Assembly: GCF_021287135.1 (NCBI RefSeq)
Contig: NZ_JAJTBB010000085.1
Span: 310,001 to 374,000, forward strand
DNA from: Acidovorax sp.
GTDB lineage: Bacteria; Pseudomonadota; Gammaproteobacteria; Burkholderiales; Burkholderiaceae_C
Length of the DNA: 64,000 bases
Direction of reading: 5' to 3'
A program made the position numbers and the translations under genes. The notes below the pieces were generated by a model, which saw only the letters and a program-made list of their open reading frames with translations, made no database searches and was not told the DNA's origin. Below are positions 53,839 through 61,968 of the stretch, in pieces. Numbering within the stretch: the stretch's first letter is position 1; each line of letters begins with the position of its first letter.

Positions 53839-56537
53839 CGGAGCCCTCCGCCACCCCGCTGCGCATCCGGGCCTTTGTGTGGGCGGCAGCCACGGTGTTC
53901 ATGGGGGCGGTGGTGGCCGTGGCCGCCGCGCTGGTGTGGAACGCCCGGCAGGTGGCACTGGAAGACTACCAAGCCCAGGCCACGCGGTTCGTGACCGGGG
54001 CGGAGGCCGCGCTCAACCGGTCGCTGCTGGCCGTGGACGTTCTGCTGGCCAGCATGGACGAATTGCTGGGCCTGTCGGTGGCCGTGAACGACTGGATTGA
54101 TCCGGGCCTGGCCAGCGAGCGGCTGCGCAGTTCGGCGCGGCAAAACCTGATGGTGCGCTACGTGGCCTTGCTGGATGCGCGGGGCACCACGCTGGCTTCC
54201 TCGGACGCCGCAGGCAGCGAACTGCAGCTGCAGCTGCCGCCCGGCTTCCTGGCTTCCGTGCTGGAGCAGCCGGTCTCGACGCTCATGGTCAGCCCGCCAG
54301 TCGTCAGCTTCACCACCGCCGAGCGCGTCCTGTACTTCGCACGCCACCTGCGGCTGGCCGACGGCGCGCGGGTGGTGGCGGTGGCCGAGGTGCCGGTGGG
54401 CGCCCTCAGTTCGGTGCTGGTCCAGGGCGTGGACATCGGCGGCCTGCAGGTGACGCTGGAGCGGGCGGGCGGCCAGCTGCTGCTGAGCGTGCCCAACCGG
54501 GAGGAGGCCGCCGCCACCGTGCTCAGCCCGCCCTTGCACGAGGTGGCTTCCGCCGGCGAGGACTGGCGGGCGCCGGCGCGGCTGACCAGCGAGCCGGCGC
54601 TGGTGGTGTACCGGCCCGTCCTGTACCAGGACCTGCGCATCTCGGCGAGCATTCCCTTGCGCGACGCCCTGGCGGGCTGGCGGGACCAGCGCAACGCCAT
54701 CACGCTCACCGGGCTGCTCTTTGTGGCGATGATCGTGGTGGCGGGGCACCTGGCGCTGCGCTACCTGGACCGTCTGTCGCAGGCGCGCGCCGCCATTGCG
54801 CAGTCCAAGGCCACGCTGGACCAGGCGCTGGAGTCGATGGTCAGCGGCTTTCTCCTGCTGGACAGCCAGCACCGCGTGGTGCAGTGGAACCGGCGGTTCG
54901 AGGAGATCTTCCCCTGGCTGCGCGGGGCCATCGCGCCGCTGGTGCCGTTCCGCCAGATCATGGAGGAAAACGCGCGGCACTACCTGCCCCGTGCCTCGGA
55001 CAACGAGCGCACGCGCTGGGTGGACCTGCGCCTGCTCAAGCAAAGCCAACACTTGGAACCCCACGAGCAGGTGCTGCCCGGCGGCATCACCATCCAGACG
55101 ACCGAGCGGCCCACGCCTGAGGGCGGCATCGTCATTACCTACCACGACGTGACCGCCCTGCGGCGGGCCAGCGCCGAGATCGAGAACCTGGCGTTTTACG
55201 ACCCGCTGACCAACCTGCCCAACCGCCGCCTGCTCATGGACCGCATGCAGCAGGTGATTGCGGCCAGCGTGCGCAACGGCCAGTACGGCGCGCTGCTGTT
55301 CCTGGACCTGGACCACTTCAAGACGCTCAACGATACGCGGGGCCACGAGGTGGGGGACCTGCTGCTGTGCCAGGTGGCCGAGCGCCTGAAGACCTGCGTG
55401 CGCCGCGAGGACACGGTGGCGCGCCTGGGCGGCGACGAGTTCGTGGTCATGCTGCACGAGCTGTCCCCGCGCAGCGAGGAGGCCGCGGCCTTTGCGCGGC
55501 GGGTGGGCGAGAAGATCCTGCGCGCGCTCAACATGCCGTACTCGCTGGGCGGCATCAGCTACCACAGCACGCCCAGCATCGGCGCCACCCTGATGGGCGG
55601 AGCGCAGCAGCAGCCGGGCGTGGACCCGCTCAAGCAGGCCGACATCGCCATGTACCAGGTCAAGTCGCAGGGGCGCAACGGGCTGTGCTTTTTCGACCCG
55701 CAGATGCAGATCGCCATCAGCGTGCGGGCCCAGCTGGAGGCGGACCTGCAGACCGCCCTGGCGTCGCGGCAGTTCGTGCTGCACTACCAGCCCCAGTTCC
55801 ATCTGGACGGGCGCATCGTGGGGGCCGAGGCCCTGATCCGGTGGCTCCACCCCGAGCGGGGCCTGGTGGCGCCCGGCGCCTTCATTGCCGTGGCCGAGGA
55901 GAGCGAACTCATCGTGCCCATGGGGCACTGGGTGCTGCGCACTGCCTGCGAGCAGCTGGCCGTGTGGCAGCGCGATGCGCGCTTCCGGCATGTGCAGCTC
56001 TCGGTGAACGTGAGCGCGCGCCAGTTCCGCCAGCGGGACTTCGTGGCCCGGGTGGTCGAGGTGCTGCGGGAAACCGGCGCGCGGCCCCATCTGCTCAAGC
56101 TCGAACTCACCGAGTCGCTGGTGCTGGACGATGTGGATGACACCATCGCCAAGATGGGCCTGCTCAAGACCAAGGGCGTGCGCTTTTCGGTGGACGATTT
56201 CGGCACCGGGTATTCCTCGCTCGCCTATCTCACGCGGCTGCCGCTAGACCAGCTCAAGATCGACCAGTCCTTCGTGCACAACCTGGGCGTGCGCCACACC
56301 GACGACGTGATCGTGCAGACCATCATCGGCATGGCCCGCAACCTGGAGCTGGACGTGATTGCCGAGGGGGTCGAGACCGCCGCGCAGAAAGCCGTGCTGG
56401 CGGACTACGGCTGCCAGCTGTTCCAGGGCTATCTGCTGGGCATGCCCGGGCCGGTGGAGGCGCTGGAGGTGCTGCTGCAGGAGCATGCCCCCGCGGTGGC
56501 CGCGGCCGCCACGGCCGGGCCCGCCGCAGCCGCCTGA
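53835..56537 (+). CDS. GGDEF-EAL cyclic-di-GMP protein with PAS and periplasmic sensor
   Basis: This 900-aa protein has TM1 (about residues 10-35), a periplasmic sensor of about 250 residues, TM2 (about 289-310), a PAS domain (about 330-440), a GGDEF domain with an intact LGGDEF (about 531-536) and DLDHFKTLND, and an EAL domain (about 625-880) with AEALIRWLHPE, DDFGTGYSSLAYL and KIDQSFV. Both catalytic sites look complete, so it could make and degrade cyclic di-GMP. It is translationally coupled to the preceding DctP-like protein, which may bind its periplasmic domain. Confidence 0.93.
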   Translation: MTEPSATPLRIRAFVWAAATVFMGAVVAVAAALVWNARQVALEDYQAQATRFVTGAEAALNRSLLAVDVLLASMDELLGLSVAVNDWIDPGLASERLRSSARQNLMVRYVALLDARGTTLASSDAAGSELQLQLPPGFLASVLEQPVSTLMVSPPVVSFTTAERVLYFARHLRLADGARVVAVAEVPVGALSSVLVQGVDIGGLQVTLERAGGQLLLSVPNREEAAATVLSPPLHEVASAGEDWRAPARLTSEPALVVYRPVLYQDLRISASIPLRDALAGWRDQRNAITLTGLLFVAMIVVAGHLALRYLDRLSQARAAIAQSKATLDQALESMVSGFLLLDSQHRVVQWNRRFEEIFPWLRGAIAPLVPFRQIMEENARHYLPRASDNERTRWVDLRLLKQSQHLEPHEQVLPGGITIQTTERPTPEGGIVITYHDVTALRRASAEIENLAFYDPLTNLPNRRLLMDRMQQVIAASVRNGQYGALLFLDLDHFKTLNDTRGHEVGDLLLCQVAERLKTCVRREDTVARLGGDEFVVMLHELSPRSEEAAAFARRVGEKILRALNMPYSLGGISYHSTPSIGATLMGGAQQQPGVDPLKQADIAMYQVKSQGRNGLCFFDPQMQIAISVRAQLEADLQTALASRQFVLHYQPQFHLDGRIVGAEALIRWLHPERGLVAPGAFIAVAEESELIVPMGHWVLRTACEQLAVWQRDARFRHVQLSVNVSARQFRQRDFVARVVEVLRETGARPHLLKLELTESLVLDDVDDTIAKMGLLKTKGVRFSVDDFGTGYSSLAYLTRLPLDQLKIDQSFVHNLGVRHTDDVIVQTIIGMARNLELDVIAEGVETAAQKAVLADYGCQLFQGYLLGMPGPVEALEVLLQEHAPAVAAAATAGPAAAA

Positions 56538-56564
56538 CGACGCTGTGCGGCCCCGGCGGCCCGC

Positions 56565-57464
56565 TTACCGCCGCGAGGACACAACGATGCCGCCCACGAT
56601 CAGCGCGAACGCCAGGCCGTGGAACAGCTGCGGCGTCTCGCCCAGGAAGGCTGCGGACAGGATGCCCGCAAACAGCGGCGTCAGGTTCACGAAAAAGCCC
56701 GCCACGGCCGGCCCCGCGCGCTGCACGCCCACGCCCCAGCAGCGGTAGGCCAGCACCGCCGGGCCCACGGCGATGAAGGCCAGCGCTGCCGCCAGCGGCC
56801 AGCCCCAGGCGATGTGGGTGCGCCCGCTGGCCCATTCCGCGCCGGCAAAGCTGCCCGACCAGGCCAGGCCGAACACCAGCTGGGCCATCAGGAAGCCCGC
56901 CCAGTCCGCGCGAATGGCTGCCGGCTCGCTGGTGCGCGACAGCAGCCAGCTGTAGAAAGCCCACGACACGGTGGCCAGCAGCATGAATACATCGCCCGGC
57001 ACCAGCCGGAAGGCCAGCAGCTGCGCCCATTCGCCCCGGCTCATCACCAGCAGCACGCCGCACATGGACAGCAGCGCGCCCAGCAGCTGCCGCCGCGTGA
57101 CCTGGGCGCCAAAGAACAGCGCGCCCACGGCCAGCATCCACACGGGCATGCTCGAGCCCACCAGCGTCACGTTGATGGGGGTAGACGTTTGCAGTGCCAG
57201 GTATTGCAGCGCGTTGTACAGGCCGATGCCCAGCAGCCCCAGCAGCGCGTAGCGCCGCCAGTGCGGCCACAGCGGACTGCCCGGGCGCAGCACGCCATGC
57301 GCCAGCGGCAGCAGGATGGCAAAGGCGAGCGCCCAGCGGATGAAGTTCAGCGTGATGGGCGGGATGAGGTCGTGGACCAGCCGTCCGGTCACGGCGTTGC
57401 CGGCCCACAGCAGCGGCGGTATCACCAGCAGTGCCGCCGTGGCGGGCGTGAGTCGTTGCGTCAT
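56565..57464 (-). CDS. EamA/DMT-family exporter
   Basis: This 299-aa transporter has ten hydrophobic helices in two EamA halves (WAGNAVTGRLVHDLIPP near the start; LGIGLYNALQYLALQTSTP; LLMSxGE-like VLLVMSRGEWAQLL; and FFVNLTPLFAGILSAAFLGE). Substrate unknown. I prefer the ATG at 57464 over a GTG three codons upstream. It is divergent from the quinone oxidoreductase gene with a 94-bp shared region. Confidence 0.88.
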   Translation of the reverse strand: MTQRLTPATAALLVIPPLLWAGNAVTGRLVHDLIPPITLNFIRWALAFAILLPLAHGVLRPGSPLWPHWRRYALLGLLGIGLYNALQYLALQTSTPINVTLVGSSMPVWMLAVGALFFGAQVTRRQLLGALLSMCGVLLVMSRGEWAQLLAFRLVPGDVFMLLATVSWAFYSWLLSRTSEPAAIRADWAGFLMAQLVFGLAWSGSFAGAEWASGRTHIAWGWPLAAALAFIAVGPAVLAYRCWGVGVQRAGPAVAGFFVNLTPLFAGILSAAFLGETPQLFHGLAFALIVGGIVVSSRR

Positions 57465-57558
57465 GCCCCGCACTGTACCGGTGCACCGCCTGCAAGCCTT
57501 GCAGATTCATGGCAGGATGGCCGCCCTTGTGTCCCACCCGTTACAGGAAATGCCCGCC

Positions 57559-58545
57559 ATGAGCCTCGCCGTCCAGATCCGCCAGCACGGCGGCCCCGAA
57601 GAACTCCACCTCGCCGACGTTGCCGTGGGTGAGCCTGGCCCGGGCGAAGTGCGCATCCGCCACCACGCCATCGGCCTGAACTTCATCGACGTGTACCACC
57701 GCACCGGCCTCTACCCGCTGCAGATGCCCGCCGGCATCGGCATGGAGGGCGCGGGCGTGATCGAGGCGGTGGGCGAGGGCGTCACGCACCTCCAGGTGGG
57801 CGATCGCGCCGCCTACGCCAGCAACCCGCCCGGCGCGTACTGCGAGGTGCGCGTGATGCCCGCCAAGTGCGTGTGCCGGCTGCCCGACGCCATCAGCTTT
57901 GAAACCGGCGCCGCCATGATGCTCAAGGGCCTGACGGCGCAGTACCTGCTCAAGAAGACGCTGCCGGTGGAAGGCCTGCAGCCTGGCGACCATGTGCTTT
58001 TCCACGCGGCTGCCGGCGGCGTGGGCCTCATCGCCTGCCAGTGGGCCAAGGCGCTGGGCCTGCAGCTGATCGCCACCGCCGGCTCGGACGCCAAGTGCCA
58101 GCTGGCCCTGGCCAACGGCGCGGCGCACGCGATCAACTACACCACCGAAGACTTTGCGGCGCGCGTGAAGGCCATCACCGGGGGCAAGGGTGTGAAGGTG
58201 GTGTACGACTCGGTGGGCAAGGACACCTGGGACAAGTCGCTCGAATGCCTGCGCCCCTTCGGCCTGATGGCCAGTTTCGGCAACGCCTCGGGGCCCGTGC
58301 CGCCGTTTGCGCCGGGCAGCCTGGGGGCCAAGGGTTCACTGTACGTCACGCGCCAGACCCTGTTCACCCACATCGCCACGCGCGAGGCCACGCAGGCCAT
58401 GGCCGACGACCTGTTTGCCGTGGTGGCCAGCGGCCAGGTGAAGATCCACATCGACCAGCGCTACCCGCTGGCCCAGGTGCAGCAGGCGCACCGCGATCTG
58501 GAGGCGCGCAAGACCACGGGCTCCACCATCCTGACGCTGTCGTGA
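57559..58545 (+). CDS. NADPH:quinone oxidoreductase (zinc-free MDR family)
   Basis: This 328-aa enzyme has the N-terminal GroES-like domain (LNFIDVYHRTGLYPLQMP; GMEGAGVIEAVGEGV) and an NADPH-binding Rossmann fold with HAAAGGVGLIACQWAKALG (about residues 155-173). The family reduces quinones with one-electron or two-electron transfer; metal-binding residues are absent. AGGAA is 9 nt before the ATG, and another in-frame ATG is 9 nt upstream. Its stop overlaps the next start (GTGA), coupling it to the Nudix gene. Confidence 0.92.
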   Translation: MSLAVQIRQHGGPEELHLADVAVGEPGPGEVRIRHHAIGLNFIDVYHRTGLYPLQMPAGIGMEGAGVIEAVGEGVTHLQVGDRAAYASNPPGAYCEVRVMPAKCVCRLPDAISFETGAAMMLKGLTAQYLLKKTLPVEGLQPGDHVLFHAAAGGVGLIACQWAKALGLQLIATAGSDAKCQLALANGAAHAINYTTEDFAARVKAITGGKGVKVVYDSVGKDTWDKSLECLRPFGLMASFGNASGPVPPFAPGSLGAKGSLYVTRQTLFTHIATREATQAMADDLFAVVASGQVKIHIDQRYPLAQVQQAHRDLEARKTTGSTILTLS

Positions 58546-59360
58546 GCGCGGCGCTGCAAGCCTGGCTGCAAGCGGCGCGCCTGCGGGCGCAGCAGCCACC
58601 CGCCCAGCCGCGCGTGCCCCTGCGCGTGGCCGGGCACACCGTGGGCTCAGTGGCGCAGGGTTTTTTAGAAGAAATTGGCCTCCAGGGCTTTCTGCGTAAG
58701 CGCTACAAGCTATCAAAAAAGGAGCATTTTGGCGCTGCCGCCTGGAGCCTGGACGTGCCTCCGGCGGATGCCACAGACGCCCTCAACGCCCTGGCGGCTG
58801 CGCTGCGCGACGCCGGACGCTGCGGCCCCTGGCGCGACGAACAGCTGGCGGTGTGCAACGCCGCCGGTGAGGTGGTGGCCACCGTGGAGCGCGGGGCGGT
58901 GCGCGTGCTGGGGGTGGCCACGCGGGCGGTGCACCTGGTGGGCCTGGCGCCAGACGGGCGCATGTGGGTGCAAAAGCGCTCCCTGACCAAGCCCAACAAC
59001 CCCGGTCTGTGGGACACGCTGATGGGCGGCATGGTGTCGGCCGCGGATTCGCTACCGCAGGCGCTCGCGCGCGAAACCTGGGAAGAAGCCGGCCTGCGGG
59101 TGGGCCACCTGCACGCGGTCGAACACGGCGGGCAGGTGCTTTTCAGCCGCCCCAGCCGCGAGGGCGGTGGCACCGGCTACATGATCGAGCGCATCGACTG
59201 GTTCCGCGCCACGGTACCGGACGGCATGGCGCCAGAGAACCAGGATGGAGAAGTCGAGCGGTTTGACCTGCTGCCCCAGGACACCGTGTGCGAGCAGGTG
59301 GCCCAGGACTTGTTCACGCTGGAAGCCAGCCTGGTGATCGGCGGGTTCCTGGGGCGGTAA
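58542..59360 (+). CDS. DUF4743-Nudix hydrolase with internal repeat segment
   Basis: This 272-aa protein has a DUF4743 N-terminus and a Nudix domain with GMVSAADSLPQALARETWEE then AGL (about residues 165-187), where the first Glu of the Nudix box is Asp. Family members hydrolyse nucleoside diphosphates attached to other moieties; eukaryotic relatives act on thiamine-diphosphate derivatives. Residues 41-61 (FLEEIGLQGFLRKRYKLSKK) are encoded by a repeat copy. The GTG start overlaps the previous stop. Confidence 0.85.
   Translation: MSAALQAWLQAARLRAQQPPAQPRVPLRVAGHTVGSVAQGFLEEIGLQGFLRKRYKLSKKEHFGAAAWSLDVPPADATDALNALAAALRDAGRCGPWRDEQLAVCNAAGEVVATVERGAVRVLGVATRAVHLVGLAPDGRMWVQKRSLTKPNNPGLWDTLMGGMVSAADSLPQALARETWEEAGLRVGHLHAVEHGGQVLFSRPSREGGGTGYMIERIDWFRATVPDGMAPENQDGEVERFDLLPQDTVCEQVAQDLFTLEASLVIGGFLGR
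58662..58724 (-). repeat. Interspersed repeat, copy I, in frame within the Nudix gene
   Basis: GAAATTGGCCTCCAGGGCTT, TCTGCGTAAGCGCTACAAGC and TATCAAAAAA match the repeat in reverse orientation relative to copy F. The whole copy is translated without a stop. Confidence 0.85.
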
Positions 59361-59430
59361 CCGCCTGCCGGTCGGTGGTGGCCGGGCACCGTGTCGTGTC
59401 CCGGCGCCGCCCGTGCCACCCCGGCGCTTT

Positions 59431-59454
59431 GGCCGCCCGGAAGGCCGGGCGGCC
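59431..59454. terminator. Convergent-gene hairpin
   Basis: GGCCGCCCGG-AAGG-CCGGGCGGCC is a perfect 10-bp stem in the 102-bp gap between the Nudix gene and the minus-strand sorting-signal gene. It lacks a T-tract on either side, so its efficiency is uncertain. Confidence 0.5.
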
Positions 59455-59462
59455 TGGGGTGC

Positions 59463-61607
59463 TCAGCGGCTGTTTTTTCTCGGGCGGCGACGGCTGAAGG
59501 CGCCGAAGGCTCCGAGCCCGGCGGTCAGCAGGGCGGTGCCAAAGCTGCCGAGCGCCGGCACCGGCTTTGCGCCGTCGTTGTCGGTGATGGTGACCACGGC
59601 CTGCGCGGTGCCAAGGTCATAGCCCCCGCCCGCCACCAGCGACAAGACGGCCTGCACATTGCCGTCGCCCACCAGGGTGTTGGGCACTGCGGTCACGGTG
59701 CAGCTGGCCGTGGTGGCCCCAGCGGGCACCACCAGCGGAGAGGCGCAGGTGGTGGTGTAGCGGTCGCTGGCGGCTGGAGGCACCAAGGCGACGCTGATGC
59801 CCCCCGGGCCCGCAGGGGTGCTCAACGTGACTTGGCAGGTCGCCACCTGGTTTTCCGCGTCGGCCAGCGTGCTGGGCGTGCACGAGAGGCTGAGGACCGG
59901 TAGCGCCGCCACGTTGTCATCGTTGGCGATGAGCACCGAGGCAGCGTTCGGTGTGCCCAGCTGGTATCCGCCGGCGGGGGCGGCCAGCCCCAGGGCCGCC
60001 GTCACGTCCCCATCGCCCGGGGTGGTGTTCGGCGTGGCCGTGATGGTGCAGGTGGCGCTGCTGGCGCCCTCCGCAATCAGGACGCTGGATCCGCAGGTGC
60101 TGGTGTACCGGCCGCTGCCGGCGGGCGGCGTGAGGGCCACGCTCAAGCCGCCTGCGGGCGCCGGTGCGTTGGAGGCAATGGTGCAGGTGGACACCTGGTT
60201 GGCCGAGTCCAGCAGGGTGCCAGGGCTGCATGCCATGGTGACCGTGGGCAGGTCGTCGTTCTGCACCAGGACGCTGGCACTGGTGAGCGCCCCCAGTTCA
60301 TAGTCGGCCAGCGGGTCGGGCACGGGTAACGCGATGGCTGCGCTGACGTCTCCGTCGCCCGGCACCAGGTTGGGCGTGGCCACGATGGTGCACTGTGCCG
60401 TCGTGCTGCCGGCCGCCACCGTGATGGAGGAGCCGCAGGTCGTGGTGTAGCGGGTGCTGCCCGCCGGAGGCGTCAGCGCCACCACCACGCCGCCCGCGGG
60501 CGCTGGTTGGTCCAGGGTCACCGAGCAGGTGGACACGTTGTTGTCGGCATCCACCAGCGCGGTCGGCGTGCAGGTCAGCTGCGCCTGGAACTTGGGCAGG
60601 CAGGCCGCGCCATCGCTGCTGTTGCTGTTCGCCGTGGTCTGCGCTGCGCCCAGCGTGCCGCCGGGCAGCGTCATCAGCTGCGTGGACACGGTGTTGTAGA
60701 ACGCCATCTGGCCGTTGGCGAGCCTTGCGGCCGCCCCAAAGGGAATGATGCCCAGATTGCCCGTCAACGAGGTCACGGCACCGGTCGCCAAATCAATGCG
60801 GTAGCTGGTCGAATTTCCGAAAGTGCCCGAAGCCTTGGCAACGCCGTAGGCGAACTGCCCGGTGGCGTCGATTGCAAAATCCCCGGATTGGGCGCCAGGA
60901 ATGGGCGTGCTGAGGGTCAGGGTGCTGAGGTACTTGGGCGGAGTCTGGGTGACGTCGATGCGGTACAGCGCGGTCAGTGAGCCGCCGGACTGGAAGTCAG
61001 CGAGGTACATGACGCCGGTCACAGGGTCGATATCCGCCGCGTTGAAGTTGGGCCCCAGCCGCAGGTCCACGGCACCGTTGACTTGCGTGGTGGCGTCGCT
61101 GGCAATGGTTCTGTAGGTGCCCAGGCCGTCCACGATGCCGAGGTTGTCCACACCCGAACGCCCATAGCGCAGCATTTCGTAGTAGCGGGTGTGGGTTCGC
61201 CATTCGGTCGTCCACGTACCGCCCAGCAAATCCCAGCCGGGTTCATTGGTCCCCAGAGCCCGCATCGCGTAGATATAGCCGTCCTTGCCCATGCCGGCGG
61301 CCACCGTGGCGCCCGCATTTTTGGAAAGATCCCGCGGAGAGGGTGTGGGCGCGGTTTGACCGTCCCAAATGGGGGTTAATGCCACGGCGCCGCTTGGGGG
61401 GACGGTGGCGAGTTCAAGAATGGTTTTGGGCGCGGTATTGGCCGTGGTCGCCTCGATATACCGCATCAGATAAAACGACTGCGACGTGGGAGAGCAGCGG
61501 GGCAGCGGCGCCCCGGCAACGGCTGCGGCATCCAGCGGAAGAAACTGGACAAGGGCCGCAGCGCCAGTCAATAACGCCGACGGGAGGGAATATTTACGGC
61601 AGGACAT
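59463..61607 (-). CDS. Secreted repeat protein with variant IPTL-CTERM signal
   Basis: This 714-aa protein has a signal peptide (about residues 1-29) and a beta-propeller-like N-terminal region (about 30-340; AADIDPVTGVMYLADFQSGG). Three tandem repeats of about 107 residues follow (about 60250-60590, 59915-60245 and 59570-59900), each with CTPxxLxD, ALTPPAG, RYTTTCGSS, ATPNxxPGDG and NDD. VPALGSFG then precedes a hydrophobic stretch and RRRPRKNSR, a diverged sorting signal. I chose the ATG at 61607; a GTG is 12 nt upstream. It is probably surface-exposed. Function unknown. Confidence 0.8.
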   Translation of the reverse strand: MSCRKYSLPSALLTGAAALVQFLPLDAAAVAGAPLPRCSPTSQSFYLMRYIEATTANTAPKTILELATVPPSGAVALTPIWDGQTAPTPSPRDLSKNAGATVAAGMGKDGYIYAMRALGTNEPGWDLLGGTWTTEWRTHTRYYEMLRYGRSGVDNLGIVDGLGTYRTIASDATTQVNGAVDLRLGPNFNAADIDPVTGVMYLADFQSGGSLTALYRIDVTQTPPKYLSTLTLSTPIPGAQSGDFAIDATGQFAYGVAKASGTFGNSTSYRIDLATGAVTSLTGNLGIIPFGAAARLANGQMAFYNTVSTQLMTLPGGTLGAAQTTANSNSSDGAACLPKFQAQLTCTPTALVDADNNVSTCSVTLDQPAPAGGVVVALTPPAGSTRYTTTCGSSITVAAGSTTAQCTIVATPNLVPGDGDVSAAIALPVPDPLADYELGALTSASVLVQNDDLPTVTMACSPGTLLDSANQVSTCTIASNAPAPAGGLSVALTPPAGSGRYTSTCGSSVLIAEGASSATCTITATPNTTPGDGDVTAALGLAAPAGGYQLGTPNAASVLIANDDNVAALPVLSLSCTPSTLADAENQVATCQVTLSTPAGPGGISVALVPPAASDRYTTTCASPLVVPAGATTASCTVTAVPNTLVGDGNVQAVLSLVAGGGYDLGTAQAVVTITDNDGAKPVPALGSFGTALLTAGLGAFGAFSRRRPRKNSR

Positions 61608-61968
61608 TTTAGTAACCACGATCTGGGAGGATGGTGGTCACTGTACCGGCGCGTCCTTAATTGCCGATAGAGCCATTTTGCCCGGTTCACCGTATTTTGC
61701 AGTGTTTTGACATTAGTTTGCGTTTTTGGGGAACCGGGTGAAAGTTGTATTTGTGCCGGATATTGATAGTGATTTTTATTATTTATTGATTGGGATAGCA
61801 TTCATCCGGGAAATGCATTGCGCTTTCTCAAGATTTGGCAAAAAAGTCATCTGCGCCAGCCGCCTTGCGACGCAACGTTGGCGAGCAGCTTCCCCTGGCA
61901 GAGGCGGGTGACATGGGCGGGCCAGGCACAGCCTGGCGCCGCCCTGGCGCGGCGTAGGCGGGTTTGCC
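61608..61968. other. Intergenic region, 361 bp
   Basis: This is notably AT-rich at about 61655-61850 compared with the window. It probably holds the promoter of the sorting-signal gene. No gene, RNA or repeat is evident. Confidence 0.4.

Noticed and set aside
53226-56090. Long minus-strand frame opposite the DctP and GGDEF-EAL genes
   Set aside because: Its composition is antisense-like, and the plus-strand genes have complete domain motifs and an ATGA overlap.
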